64,000 nt of DNA from Candidatus Caenarcanales bacterium (GCA_020050435.1 JAGVKQ010000007.1:1-64000), one strand, 5' to 3'; shown: positions 7,936 through 16,880, numbered from the stretch's first letter. Translations and numbers: made by a program. Notes: a model not told the origin generated them from the sequence alone.

Positions 7936-8895
7936 ATGACAAAGCCGCTTGCAAATAAAGATAAGAACTTAACGTGGGTATACCCACCAAACGGTTGGGT
8001 TTCTGACTTTAATCAAACATTTGTTTATGGACACACGAATCCGAAGGCAAAATTATATGTTGAGATCGGGTCAATTCATGAATTGACCATACGAAAAATC
8101 AAAATCAAAATTTTTCCAAACGGTAATTTCGCTCAAGTGATTAAACTTCCTTATAAGAAAAATGCTATTCGAATGATTCAGGTTTTGAATGGGAAAGAAA
8201 AAATAACAACAAGAAACGTCATTGCGAGAAGGCTGAGCTTGTCGAAGCCGACGAAGCAATCTTCCCATCGTGTTGCATTAATAGATTGTCACGCCTCATT
8301 TCATTCGGCTCGTTCGCCAGGCAGAGCGGGCAATGACGTGTTAACGATCTGTATCGATCCTGGGCATGGTGGAAAAGAACATGGCACTCACTCACCGAAA
8401 GGTATCCCTGAGAAAAAATATAATTTGCAAATAGCGAAAATGTTAGTAAAGGCGTTGTTAGAGACTTGCGGCCGCAAGTCTCCACAGCGCACAAAGATTT
8501 ACCTGACGCGAAACAATGATAAATATGTTTCATTAGATGACAGGGTTAAGTTTGCAAAAAAGAAAAAGTGTAACTTATTTATCTCTATTCATCATAATGC
8601 TCTGCCTGATAATGAGAATCCTTTGAAACACAGAGGAATTGGTGTTTATTACACACACGATTCAGTGAAACCATTAGCAAAGAAGTTTTTAGAGAGTATT
8701 TGTAAAGAAATAAAGTTAAAACAATATGGATTGTTTAAAAGAAATTTCAGAGTTACAAAACAAGATTTTTATACTGGAGTTTTAATTGAGTGTGGATTTT
8801 TAATTCACCCATTGGAATCAGAAGTTATTACTGCTGACAAAATGCAGAAAAAAATTGTAAAAGGAATTAAAAGGATAATAGAAGATGCCATTTGA
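7936..8895 (+). CDS. N-acetylmuramoyl-L-alanine amidase (Amidase_3) with in-frame repeat insertions
   Basis: The enzyme should cleave the amide bond between MurNAc and the stem peptide of peptidoglycan. Residues 1-90 form an N-terminal beta domain (VYPPNGWVSDFNQTFVYGHT), followed by the zinc-hydrolase domain: CIDPGHGGKEHG near residue 139 (first His), YLTRNND near 190, FISIHHNA near 214 (second His) and LIECGF near 288 (catalytic Glu). Residues 95-134 are an inserted 40-residue segment encoded by a 120-bp repeat element, and a second palindrome lies near residue 178. There is no clear signal peptide, which is odd for a wall hydrolase. The end overlaps the next gene by 11 bp. Confidence 0.85.
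   Translation: MTKPLANKDKNLTWVYPPNGWVSDFNQTFVYGHTNPKAKLYVEIGSIHELTIRKIKIKIFPNGNFAQVIKLPYKKNAIRMIQVLNGKEKITTRNVIARRLSLSKPTKQSSHRVALIDCHASFHSARSPGRAGNDVLTICIDPGHGGKEHGTHSPKGIPEKKYNLQIAKMLVKALLETCGRKSPQRTKIYLTRNNDKYVSLDDRVKFAKKKKCNLFISIHHNALPDNENPLKHRGIGVYYTHDSVKPLAKKFLESICKEIKLKQYGLFKRNFRVTKQDFYTGVLIECGFLIHPLESEVITADKMQKKIVKGIKRIIEDAI
8218..8337. repeat. 120-bp repeat element inserted in frame in the amidase gene
   Basis: The element starts with GTCATTGCGAG and ends with GCAATGAC, so its ends are inverted repeats. It is exactly 40 codons long, begins on a codon boundary and has no stop. It encodes VIARRLSLSKPTKQSSHR and so on to AGND between the two amidase domains. The GTCATTGCGAG and GAAGCAATCT blocks recur in the intergenic repeat at 39025-39059. 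Confidence 0.75.
8461..8482. repeat. Second in-frame palindrome in the amidase gene
   Basis: A perfect 22-bp palindrome with arms GAGACTTGCGG and its complement is read through as ETCGRKS. It lies in a loop before the YLTRNND strand of the catalytic domain. Confidence 0.6.
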
Positions 8896-9226
8896 GATTT
8901 TTAAAGATGCTGCTCTTGATCCAAATCTTTCATTACTTGTTTTGCTGTTTCTAATAATTCTTTTATTGCAATTGATTTTTTATGGCTTAATTTTCCCCGC
9001 TCTTGTAATTTTTGATTTGAAAAACTCTAATACTCTATCGAAAAGTAAAAAAATCTTTTGGTTGATTTCTGTTTTGTTGACCTGGACATTTAGTGCATTG
9101 GCTTACAGTCTTTTTATTAGTGAAAAGAAAAATTTAAAAATTATGACTTGTATTTTTATCCTAACGTGTATTATTCAAGCAGTTCTTATTGGATATTTAT
9201 TTTTTAATTGTAGACAGCCATTTTAG
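8885..9226 (+). CDS. Small membrane protein, 113 aa
   Basis: Not recognised. Three hydrophobic segments are visible, at about residues 15-42, 57-79 and 86-107. The ATG lies inside the end of the amidase gene (11-bp overlap), so translation is probably coupled. Its 3' end overlaps the converging ruvA gene by 30 bp. A role linked to the cell envelope would fit the operon partner but is inference. Confidence 0.6.
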   Translation: MPFEIFKDAALDPNLSLLVLLFLIILLLQLIFYGLIFPALVIFDLKNSNTLSKSKKIFWLISVLLTWTFSALAYSLFISEKKNLKIMTCIFILTCIIQAVLIGYLFFNCRQPF

Positions 9227-9829
9227 TGAGAAATGAATAAGAGATTCTGAATCCTCACTGTGACCATTTGCTTGGGAGAATGCTTGATTGATTTCTTGAG
9301 TGGAGTAACCAAGTGCTTGAAGAACTGATCTAGCTTCTGAAATGGATGGTTGATTATTATTGGTTGATGGTTTGTTATCTCCTGTTTGATGAACGATAGG
9401 AAGATGTTTCCAGGTTTTCATTTTCTCTTTTAATTCAAGAACTAATCTTTCAGCAGTTTTTTGCCCAATGCCATTTGCTTTCTTAAGATTAGAAGCATCT
9501 TCATTTAAAATGGCATAAGTAATTTCGCTGGGAGTTAAATTGTTTAATAGGCTAAGGGCTGTTTTGGGACCGACACCTGAAACACTAAAGAGTAAATTAA
9601 ATAAATCTCTCTCATAAAGAGTTGGAAATCCATAAAGTGTCATCTGGTCTTCTTTATGAACTAATGTTGTATAGACTGTTGCTGAGTCACCTTTTTTTTC
9701 TATTAAGTCAAGTGTAGATAGACTGGTATATATTTCAAAGCCAACACCATTTACATCTAGGATCACTCTTTCCTGACCAGGTGTATCGTTGATTTTTTCT
9801 TGGACAATACCTCTTAAAAACTGATACAT
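9197..9829 (-). CDS. ruvA: Holliday junction DNA helicase subunit RuvA
   Basis: RuvA binds four-way DNA junctions and loads the RuvB motor for branch migration in recombinational repair. The N-terminal OB-fold domain is visible (MYQFLRGIVQE, then VILDVNGVGFEIYTS), followed by two helix-hairpin-helix motifs (VSGVGPKTALSLLNNL near residue 84 and ANGIGQKTAERLVLELKEKM near 119). After an Asn/Ser-rich linker comes the C-terminal RuvB-binding domain (ARSVLQALGYSTQEINQAF). The length of 210 residues is normal. RuvB and RuvC are not in the window. Confidence 0.95.
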   Translation of the reverse strand: MYQFLRGIVQEKINDTPGQERVILDVNGVGFEIYTSLSTLDLIEKKGDSATVYTTLVHKEDQMTLYGFPTLYERDLFNLLFSVSGVGPKTALSLLNNLTPSEITYAILNEDASNLKKANGIGQKTAERLVLELKEKMKTWKHLPIVHQTGDNKPSTNNNQPSISEARSVLQALGYSTQEINQAFSQANGHSEDSESLIHFSLKWLSTIKK

Positions 9830-9882
9830 TTTGCAAATCCTTTACTTAAAAGACCATCTTGGTTATTAAATGCTCCCGCTGG

Positions 9883-9888
9883 TATAAT
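9883..9888 (+). promoter_or_regulatory. Extended -10 promoter of trxA
   Basis: TATAAT preceded by TGG gives an extended -10. A weak -35 (TTGGTT) lies 18 bp upstream. The transcript would have a leader of about 90 nt before trxA, whose AAAGGA ribosome binding site is at 9971-9976. Confidence 0.55.
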
Positions 9889-9985
9889 TATCAATACGAC
9901 TTTAAAAGTCTTTTATGAAGTCTAACATTCCTGGGCCATTGAAAGATTAGCTCATAACAAAAACGAAACGAAAGGATCTTAGTAC

Positions 9986-10309
9986 ATGTCAAACGTAGGT
10001 GATGTAACAGACGCAACATTTGAAGCGGAAGTTCTCAAGGCAGATAAACCTGTTTTAGTAGATTTTTGGGCACCTTGGTGTGGTCCATGCAGAGCAATTG
10101 CTCCTGTAGTTGAAGAAATTGCTAATGAATTTACAGGAAAGTTAAAGGTTTTAAAATTAAATACCGATGAAAATCCAAAAACAGCTCAATCCTATAGAAT
10201 TAGCGGTATTCCAAGTCTTATGGTTTTTAAAAATGGACAACCTGTAGAACAAGTAGTTGGTGCAGTTCCAAAATCTACTTTGACGACTGCAGTACAAAAG
10301 CACGTGTGA
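9986..10309 (+). CDS. trxA: Thioredoxin
   Basis: This is a small cytoplasmic disulfide reductase. The active site WCGPC sits at about residues 31-35 within [16 protein letters not shown], and the cis-proline motif [11 protein letters not shown] is present near residue 74. The length of 107 residues is standard. It is a single gene with its own promoter and a good AAAGGA ribosome binding site, and it ends before a strong palindrome. Confidence 0.96.
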   Translation: MSNVGDVTDATFEAEVLKADKPVLVDFWAPWCGPCRAIAPVVEEIANEFTGKLKVLKLNTDENPKTAQSYRISGIPSLMVFKNGQPVEQVVGAVPKSTLTTAVQKHV

Positions 10310-10312
10310 AGA

Positions 10313-10330
10313 TTAGGGCACGTGCCCTAA
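10313..10330. terminator. Perfect palindrome after trxA
   Basis: TTAGGGCACGTGCCCTAA starts 4 bp after the trxA stop and is followed by CCTT but no T-run. The palindrome after the RNase J gene (48663-48682) has the same layout, with paired substitutions. Confidence 0.5.
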
Positions 10331-10392
10331 CCTTCTAAGGTTTGCAAGCTTTATCTACTCTAAGTTAAGTTTATGTGTTATTTTTTTCTTCT

Positions 10393-11415
10393 ATGTCAGT
10401 AAACATTACAGAAACTGAAATTGAAAATGGCAAGGAAGAAATTCCTGAAGATGAATCTTCAAAGAAAAAAAATCAATTAAAAAATATTTTAAGACTTGGA
10501 ATAAGTCTTATTGCTTTTGTATGTTTACTTAAGTTTGGAAAAGTGGATTTAAGTGTAGCGGTAAAATATTTACTTAAAGTTAACCCTGCTTACTTTACCT
10601 TAGCTTTTTTAAGTTATTTGTCTACTATGTTTATTTCTGGGATGAGATCTCAAGCTGCTTGTAGACCTCTAGGATTCAATAAAAAATACTATCAATTTGT
10701 GCAACTTAATTTTATCGGTACTTTTTTTAATAACTTCTTGCCTACTACTTTTGGTGGTGATGCTGTTCGAGGTTACTACTTAAAAAGAGGATCTAATCTT
10801 TCTATTAAAAAAGCAATAGCTTGTATCTTTTATGAAAGATATACTGGAATGATTATTTTATTCTGGGGTTCTTCCATTGCTTTTTTAATGCAGGATTTTG
10901 GTCTTTGGGGAAAAGAATGGCAAGTACCTTCGCAATTAGCTTTGTTTTCACATTTAGCTACATTGGTTTCAATTCTTTTTGTACCTTTTTTACCTAAAAT
11001 AAACAAGTTGATTTTTGGGAATAAGAATTGGATTTATTCGAAATTTATAGAGCCATTTTTAATTTACTGGGAAGATAAAAAGTTAACAATTAAAATTTTA
11101 TTTCTTTCAGTGCTCCTTCAAGTAGGAGTGATTACCTGCCATATATTTATAGCTAAATCATTAAGTCTTCAAATTCCTCTTAGTTATTATCTTATTTTTT
11201 ATCCTTTAACTACCATAGCTGGATTTTTAATTCCTAGCTTAAATGGATTGGGTGTTAGAGAAGGTGCTTATATTTATTTTCTAAAGAAAGTAAATATAGG
11301 AAGTGAACAAGCACTTGCTTTTAGTATTTGTTGGTTAATTGTGCTTTTAATGACCAGTGTTATAGGTGGAGTTATCTATATGGTTGGTGACTTTAGAAAA
11401 AACCACAAACATTAG
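10393..11415 (+). CDS. Flippase-like integral membrane protein (UPF0104/AglD family)
   Basis: This is a multi-span membrane protein with about 7-8 hydrophobic segments. It matches the lysylphosphatidylglycerol synthase TM-region/flippase-like family: FIGTFFNNFLPTTFGGDAVR near residue 110, ACIFYERYTGMI near 143, and SLNGLGVREGAYIYFLKK toward the C-terminus. Members are linked to lipid or glycolipid handling, but the substrate is unknown. The N-terminus is acidic and cytoplasmic. The ATG at 10393 is chosen; the frame also allows GTG at 10375, and neither has a clear ribosome binding site. It converges with the ABC exporter (4-bp overlap). Confidence 0.75.
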   Translation: MSVNITETEIENGKEEIPEDESSKKKNQLKNILRLGISLIAFVCLLKFGKVDLSVAVKYLLKVNPAYFTLAFLSYLSTMFISGMRSQAACRPLGFNKKYYQFVQLNFIGTFFNNFLPTTFGGDAVRGYYLKRGSNLSIKKAIACIFYERYTGMIILFWGSSIAFLMQDFGLWGKEWQVPSQLALFSHLATLVSILFVPFLPKINKLIFGNKNWIYSKFIEPFLIYWEDKKLTIKILFLSVLLQVGVITCHIFIAKSLSLQIPLSYYLIFYPLTTIAGFLIPSLNGLGVREGAYIYFLKKVNIGSEQALAFSICWLIVLLMTSVIGGVIYMVGDFRKNHKH

Positions 11416-13163
11416 TTTTTAATTAAATCTTTTTGATTTGAGATTTTTACTATCTCTCCACCCTCTATAGTAATTATTTTGTCAGCACTTTCTATAGTCG
11501 CTTTTTTGTGAGCAATAACAATAACAGTTTTATTCTTAACCAATTCACTAATGGCTTCTTCTATATACTTTTCTGATTCACTATCTAGATGACTGGTAGG
11601 TTCATCAAGAATTAATATAGGTGCATTTTTTAAGAATGCTCTAGCTAATGCTACTCTTTGTCTTTGTCCGCCAGAAAGTTTGGTGCCGTTTTCACCTACT
11701 ATTGTTTCAAAACCTTCTTCAAATCTTTCTACAAATTCCAGTACATGTCCTTTTTTTGCTGCTTCATTTATTTCTTCATCAGTAGCACCAGGCTTTCCAA
11801 AAGCTATATTTTCTTTAATTGAACAATTAAATAAAACCTGTTCTTGTGTGACAAGTCCGATTTTATCTCTTAGAGAATTTAAATCAGTGGTTTTTATATC
11901 AGCACCATCGATTTCAATTACACCTGAAATTGGATCATAAAATCTAGGGATTAAACTTACAAGAGTAGTTTTCCCTACTCCTGATGGACCAATAAGTGCA
12001 ATTTTTTCTCCAGGATTAATTTCAAGATTTATATTTTTTAATACTTGTCTGCCATCTGGATAATTAAAGAAAACATCTTTAAAAGTAACTTTTCCTTTTA
12101 TATCTTTTAATGTAATGGGATTTGCTTCTAGCTTTATATTTGATTCTAAATCAAGCAATTCAAACACTCTTTCTGATGCGCCAAGTGCTTGTTGAAGAGT
12201 AGACCAGATACGGCTAATTCTTTTAATGGGCTCATAGAGAAGAACAGTCGTTAAAAAGTAAGATGAAAAATCACCGAGCGTAGTTTGTGATAAAGATACA
12301 CTTTTCATTCCATACCAAAAAACAAAAGCCACACCACAGGCTCCCACGAGTCCTGTAATTGGTGAAATCATTGCTTCGATAAGCACTGTTTTTTTAAGAG
12401 TGGAGAAAAGTTTACCATTGAAGTTTTGAAAGCCTGAATCTCTTACTGTTTCTAGGTTGTAAGCTTGGGTAAGCTTTAAATTTTGAAGACTTTCCTGGAC
12501 ATAGCCTGAAATGTCTCCGATATTTTCTTGTCCTTTTCTGCTGAGCTTTCTAAGTTTTTTAGCCATGTTTATTACTGGAACTACAAATAGGGGAATTACA
12601 ACCATACCTACTAGAGTCAATGACCAGTTTACTGAAAGTAACCATGCAAACATAAAAATTGCTTTGCTGGTGTCATTAAATATCGTAGTGATTGTTTCAG
12701 CAACCCATGATTGAACAGCGACAAGATCGCTGGTAATTTTTGAAACATAGGATCCACTCATCTCTTTTGTGACTTGGGATAATGAAAGTTTTTGAAGATG
12801 ATAATGTAAATCATTTCTAATATCTCTAACCGTTGCAATGCCCACATAGCGAATAAAAAATTGATATAAAAATCTTAAAATCCCATCTAAAAAATATGCA
12901 GAAACAATTAGTATTGGAATTAGACTTAAAAGCTCACTGACATTAGTACTCATGCTAGGTGAGCCGACAATTGATTTTAATTGTTTGGGAAGTAAAAAAA
13001 GTCTTCCATGCTGATCAGGCATGTTTAAACCATCAACAGCAATTTTTACAAGCCAAGATGGAAGAAGAGAAATAAATCCTGCTACTATCATGCACACAAG
13101 TGCAGCTGTAAAAATGTGCCAGTATTTTTTTCCATAAGATAATAGGCGGAATAAAGTGTTCAT
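11412..13163 (-). CDS. ABC exporter, fused membrane and ATPase domains (MsbA-like)
   Basis: It is a half-transporter expected to work as a homodimer exporting a lipid or other hydrophobic substrate. The N-terminal half carries about six membrane segments (EC loop, SKITSDLVAVQSWVAETI). The C-terminal ATPase has Walker A GPSGVGKTTL, Q-loop VTQEQVLF, signature LSGGQRQRVALARA, Walker B ILILDEPTSHLD and the switch His in VIAHK. The ATG at 13163 is chosen because a TTGCTT-17-TATAAT promoter lies at 13173-13201, downstream of the alternative TTG at 13232. This start would make the mRNA nearly leaderless. A divergent tetR gene may regulate it. Confidence 0.9.
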   Translation of the reverse strand: MNTLFRLLSYGKKYWHIFTAALVCMIVAGFISLLPSWLVKIAVDGLNMPDQHGRLFLLPKQLKSIVGSPSMSTNVSELLSLIPILIVSAYFLDGILRFLYQFFIRYVGIATVRDIRNDLHYHLQKLSLSQVTKEMSGSYVSKITSDLVAVQSWVAETITTIFNDTSKAIFMFAWLLSVNWSLTLVGMVVIPLFVVPVINMAKKLRKLSRKGQENIGDISGYVQESLQNLKLTQAYNLETVRDSGFQNFNGKLFSTLKKTVLIEAMISPITGLVGACGVAFVFWYGMKSVSLSQTTLGDFSSYFLTTVLLYEPIKRISRIWSTLQQALGASERVFELLDLESNIKLEANPITLKDIKGKVTFKDVFFNYPDGRQVLKNINLEINPGEKIALIGPSGVGKTTLVSLIPRFYDPISGVIEIDGADIKTTDLNSLRDKIGLVTQEQVLFNCSIKENIAFGKPGATDEEINEAAKKGHVLEFVERFEEGFETIVGENGTKLSGGQRQRVALARAFLKNAPILILDEPTSHLDSESEKYIEEAISELVKNKTVIVIAHKKATIESADKIITIEGGEIVKISNQKDLIKN

Positions 13164-13172
13164 AGGATATAA

Positions 13173-13201
13173 ATTATAGAGGCAAAGAGTTAAAGAAGCA
13201 A
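13173..13201 (-). promoter_or_regulatory. Promoter of the ABC exporter gene
   Basis: On the minus strand TTGCTT (13196-13201) and TATAAT (13173-13178) are 17 bp apart. The -10 box ends 9 nt before the ATG, leaving almost no 5' leader. Confidence 0.6.
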
Positions 13202-13219
13202 AAAGCAAAGAAGTAGAGA

Positions 13220-13233
13220 CTTGATTTATCAAG
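13220..13233. promoter_or_regulatory. Palindrome between exporter and tetR, candidate operator
   Basis: CTTGATTTATCAAG has 6-bp perfect arms around TT. It lies between the divergent exporter and TetR-type regulator, upstream of the exporter promoter, where a TetR operator would be expected. Confidence 0.35.
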
Positions 13234-13343
13234 ACTTAAGGAATCATCATGTATTATCTTGGATTGTTTCTTCTTTATTTCTTTATCTAATGCAGTAAAT
13301 ATCTGTATTTCTGGTTTAAAATGATTAAAGATTTAAATTTGTC

Positions 13344-13955
13344 ATGAATGATACAAACCTACCACCATTACCGAAATCAGCAAAGGCCCAAAGGACTCGC
13401 TTAAAAATACTGGAAGCAGCACGTGCTGTTTTTGCTGAGCGCGGTTTTGCAAAAGCAACAGCAGAAGAAATTTCTACAAAAGCTGGAGTAGGGTATGGGA
13501 CTTTTTATTTGTATTTTACAGATAAAAGACAAGCACTTCACACCATACTTGCTGAAGTTGATGACAAACTTTACGAGCCTATTGATCTGGAAAAAAACAG
13601 AATTGGTTTAGGTGCTTTAGCTACCATTCGTGCCACCATTACTAGTTTCTTTGACAGCTTTAAAGAGTACTCAGATATTTTAAAAATCTGCCATGAGCTT
13701 TCAGCTACAGATCCTGATTTCAAAGCACAGCATGATAAAGTTCGTTCAAGACTCGTAAACAGAATAAAAGAGCATATTAAAAAAGGACTTGAGCATGGAA
13801 ATGCTAGAAATGTAGATCCTGAAATATCATCTATTGCTATTGCTGGTCTTATAGAAACCATTGCTAATGAATGGTTTTTTAACAATCATCCATGGGATAG
13901 AGAAAAAGTTATTCAAACAGTTTGTAAGCTTTACTATAGTGCAGTGGTGAAATAA
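13344..13955 (+). CDS. TetR/AcrR family transcriptional regulator
   Basis: The N-terminal helix-turn-helix is clear: RLKILEAARAVFAERGFAKA, then EEISTKAGVGYGTFYLYFTD, ending near residue 62 in the usual FxxK region. The C-terminal 130 residues form the helical ligand-binding and dimerisation domain. The length of 203 residues is typical. The gene diverges from the MsbA-like exporter and converges tail-to-tail with fabI (stop codons adjacent), so control of export or of membrane lipid genes is likely but inferred. Confidence 0.92.
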   Translation: MNDTNLPPLPKSAKAQRTRLKILEAARAVFAERGFAKATAEEISTKAGVGYGTFYLYFTDKRQALHTILAEVDDKLYEPIDLEKNRIGLGALATIRATITSFFDSFKEYSDILKICHELSATDPDFKAQHDKVRSRLVNRIKEHIKKGLEHGNARNVDPEISSIAIAGLIETIANEWFFNNHPWDREKVIQTVCKLYYSAVVK

Positions 13956-14774
13956 CTACATCGCTACGTTATTATGTCCACCATCTACGTAAATAAGTTC
14001 ACTAGTAATTCCTCTGGATAAATCGCTGAATAAAAATACACAAGTATCAGCGACTTCTTCAGCAGAGGTGTTTTTCTTAAGTGGAGAAACATTTCTTACG
14101 TGTTCAAGCATTTTGCTGAAATCATCAATTCCAGCTGCTGAAAGAGTTTTAATAGGTCCTGGTGAAACTATATTCACTCTAATATTGTTTGGACCCAGTT
14201 CATAAGCTAAATATCTTGAAGCAGATTCTAACGCTGCTTTAGCTACACCCATTACATTGTAATTTTTTACAATCTTTTCACTACCTAAATAACTAAGTGC
14301 TACTATGCTTCCACCTTTTTCAACCATACATGGTTTCATTGCTTTTGCTAATGCAATTAAGGAAAATGCACTTACGTCTTGAGCTAATTGATAGCCATCT
14401 CTGGAAGTATCACTAAAGTTTCCACCAAGCTCTTCTCTTTTTGCAAATGCAACTGCATGTAAAATAAAATCAATCTGTCCAAATTGTTTTTTTATGGCTT
14501 CGCCTGCTGTTGCTAATTCTTCATCTTTTTGAACATCAAGATTTACAGTGAAACATTTTTGAAGATTTTCTTCAACTAAAAGCTTGTCTAAGTTTTTTAA
14601 AACTCTTTCACCTTGGTATGTAAAACCAATTTCAGCGCCTTCTCTTACACATGCTCTGGCTACTGCCCAGGCAATACTCCATTTATTTGCTACGCCTACA
14701 ATAATTCCTTTTTTTCCTTTTAGAATGTTATTTCCTTGCATGACTGGTTTTTCTACTGTTTCTGTACTCATCAT
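13956..14774 (-). CDS. fabI: Enoyl-[acyl-carrier-protein] reductase (NADH), FabI
   Basis: FabI performs the last reduction of each fatty-acid elongation cycle. This is an SDR-fold enzyme with the nucleotide site GIIVGVANKWSIAWAVARA near residue 24, HAVAFAKREEL near 110, and the active-site pair in SYLGSEKIVKNYNVMGVAKA (Tyr-x6-Lys type) near 170. RVNIVSPGPIKTLSA near 206 and the C-terminal YVDGGHNN complete the family pattern. The start MMSTETVEK carries a short extension before the core. It stands alone on the minus strand, preceded by a repeat element. Confidence 0.95.
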   Translation of the reverse strand: MMSTETVEKPVMQGNNILKGKKGIIVGVANKWSIAWAVARACVREGAEIGFTYQGERVLKNLDKLLVEENLQKCFTVNLDVQKDEELATAGEAIKKQFGQIDFILHAVAFAKREELGGNFSDTSRDGYQLAQDVSAFSLIALAKAMKPCMVEKGGSIVALSYLGSEKIVKNYNVMGVAKAALESASRYLAYELGPNNIRVNIVSPGPIKTLSAAGIDDFSKMLEHVRNVSPLKKNTSAEEVADTCVFLFSDLSRGITSELIYVDGGHNNVAM

Positions 14775-14786
14775 TTCCCTCTTTTT

Positions 14787-14862
14787 TTGTCATTCCCGCG
14801 AAAGCGGGAATCTAAATACTAGTATCATTAAATCTGGATTCCCATTTTCATGGGAATGACAA
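14787..14862. repeat. Intergenic TTGTCATTCCC repeat element (76 bp)
   Basis: The ends are inverted repeats (TTGTCATTCCC at 14787 and GGGAATGACAA ending at 14862). Two internal hairpins are present: CCCGC/GCGGG at the left end and CCCAT/ATGGG at the right. The same element family lies in frame inside prmC (54611-54685). Confidence 0.75.
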
Positions 14863-14972
14863 TCATTTTTAACATGTATATGATAGCAAATATATATTCA
14901 ATATTGTGTAATTACGCAGTTGCAGAGAGAAATATCAACTGTTTCTATGCGTGTTAAATTGATATATGTAAA

Positions 14973-15701
14973 ATGTCTTTAAAAGCCAACAATTTAGTTA
15001 AAACCTATAGCGGAAGAAGAGTAGTTAATGAAATCTCTTTCGACGTAAAACCTGGTGAGATCGTAGGATTGCTTGGTCCAAATGGTGCTGGAAAAACAAC
15101 ATCATTTGATATGGTGGTTGGTCTTGTAAAACCAGAAAATGGAAAGATAGAGTTATTTGATAAAGATATTACAAAGCTCCCCATACATGAAAGATCTAGA
15201 GCTGGAGTTGGATATCTAACACAAGAGCCGTCTATATTTAGAAAATTAACAGTAGCTGATAATATAAAATTTATTTGGGATGTCTTGGGAATTTACAGTG
15301 AAAAGCAAAAAGAAGAAGAGTTGAATCAGCTTCTAAATGAGTTTAATCTAACTAAGTTGAAAGATAGTCTGGCATTGAGTCTTAGTGGTGGTGAAAGAAG
15401 AAGAGTAGAAATAGCAAGAGTTCTTGCAGGCAAGCCTAAGTTTATTCTTCTTGATGAGCCTTTTACAGGTATTGATCCAATAGCTATTCAGGATATTCAA
15501 AAACTCATTGCAGATTTAAAAGTGAAAAGGAACATTGGTATTTTACTTACTGATCATAATCCTCGAGCTACTCTTGCAATTACAGATAGAGCATACATTA
15601 TTCAGGATGGAAAAATATTAATTGCTGGTTCTGCTAAAGAAATTGCAAAAAATCCAATTGCATTAAAATATTATCTGGGAGAGGATTTTACTCTTCAATG
15701 A
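14973..15701 (+). CDS. lptB: LPS export ABC transporter ATP-binding protein LptB
   Basis: LptB powers extraction of lipopolysaccharide from the inner membrane with LptF/LptG. The protein has Walker A GPNGAGKTT near residue 34, the LptB-type GVGYLTQEPSIFRKLTVADN near 75, signature LSGGERRRVEIARV, Walker B FILLDEPFTGIDPIA, and the H-loop LLTDHN. The length of 242 residues is normal. Its stop overlaps the start of the LptF/G-type permease (ATGA), so both are translated from one operon. Confidence 0.93.
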   Translation: MSLKANNLVKTYSGRRVVNEISFDVKPGEIVGLLGPNGAGKTTSFDMVVGLVKPENGKIELFDKDITKLPIHERSRAGVGYLTQEPSIFRKLTVADNIKFIWDVLGIYSEKQKEEELNQLLNEFNLTKLKDSLALSLSGGERRRVEIARVLAGKPKFILLDEPFTGIDPIAIQDIQKLIADLKVKRNIGILLTDHNPRATLAITDRAYIIQDGKILIAGSAKEIAKNPIALKYYLGEDFTLQ

Positions 15702-16846
15702 TTCAAAAAATAAAAAATCTATTATTTTCTAAAATAACAATTCTTGATCGTTATGTAATTGGTGAGTTCTGGGTTCCATTTGTTTCTGGTTGCGCCATTA
15801 TTACTGGAGTTTGGTTAAGTGCAGATCAATTAAGACAAATATTTAAACTTATTACAATCTCAAAAGCTCCTATTACTCTTGCTATAACAATATTAGGTTT
15901 AAACATGCCTGAGATTCTAGTCTCTACTATTCCTATTGGTGTTTTGTGGGGGACATTCCTTGTTTTTAGTAAATTAAATAATGACTCTGAAATTATTGCT
16001 ATGAGAACTAGCGGCATAAGTTTATCCAGAGTTCTTAGACCTGTAATTATATTTGGTGTAATAACCGGTCTAATGACATTTTTTATAAATGAAGCCATTG
16101 TCCCTTTTTCAAATCCTCTTGCAAGAAAATTAGAAGTTTACTCACTATATAAAAACCCCCTCCCAAACAGTAAGAGTAACTTTTTCTACATGGAAAAAGG
16201 CTCAAAAGGAGTACTTAGAAGAATCTTTTATGCTGCCAAATATAATGCAGATAAAGGACTTTTAAAGAGCATTGTTATTCTTGATTTTACGAAAGAAGGG
16301 CTTACTCAAATCCATTGTGCTACTAGAGCTCGATGGACACCAGAAAAAGGTGGGTGGGAGCTTTATCGTGGAACGAATCATTTTATTTCTACAGAAGATT
16401 CACTTAGTAGGATATCTAGCTTTAAAACTTTTTTTATTCCCAGTGGTTCTACTCCAGCTAAGTTAATTAAAGAATTAAGCAAGCCTGGAGAAATGAATTT
16501 TGTAAAACTTGCTTCATTTATCATGCTTCAAAAAAGTGGCGACTTTAAAACTGATGATTACAGTACAGCTATTGCTACTTTTCATAGAAAGTTTTCTCAG
16601 CCCATTGCTTGCATTTTAATTGCACTTGTCGGAGCACCTCTGGGTATATTACCCAGACGTTCTAGTTCTAACTTAAATTACATACTCCTTGCAATTATAA
16701 TTTTTCAATACTATATGACACAGTCCATCTGCATGTCACTTGCTGAGAATAATCAGATGACACCATTGCTTGCAGCATGGCTACCTAACATTGTTTTACT
16801 AGTAATAGGACTACTTATTGTGAGAGATAAAGCGAAATTGGCGTAG
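15698..16846 (+). CDS. LptF/LptG family permease (YjgP/YjgQ)
   Basis: This is a membrane subunit for lipopolysaccharide export. It shows the family pattern: ILDRYVIGEFWVPFVSG at the N-terminus, MPEILVSTIPIGVLWGTFLVF near residue 70, the conserved NDSEIIAMRTSGIS near 95, a periplasmic jellyroll-type domain (about 135-265), and three C-terminal helices beginning at FHRKFSQPIACILIALVGAP. It overlaps lptB by 4 bp. Only one permease gene is present here, so either it forms homodimers or the partner lies elsewhere, as in cyanobacterial genomes. Confidence 0.9.
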   Translation: MIQKIKNLLFSKITILDRYVIGEFWVPFVSGCAIITGVWLSADQLRQIFKLITISKAPITLAITILGLNMPEILVSTIPIGVLWGTFLVFSKLNNDSEIIAMRTSGISLSRVLRPVIIFGVITGLMTFFINEAIVPFSNPLARKLEVYSLYKNPLPNSKSNFFYMEKGSKGVLRRIFYAAKYNADKGLLKSIVILDFTKEGLTQIHCATRARWTPEKGGWELYRGTNHFISTEDSLSRISSFKTFFIPSGSTPAKLIKELSKPGEMNFVKLASFIMLQKSGDFKTDDYSTAIATFHRKFSQPIACILIALVGAPLGILPRRSSSNLNYILLAIIIFQYYMTQSICMSLAENNQMTPLLAAWLPNIVLLVIGLLIVRDKAKLA

Positions 16847-16880
16847 TTTAAAAAAAAATTAATTAAAACTTTATGTTTGT

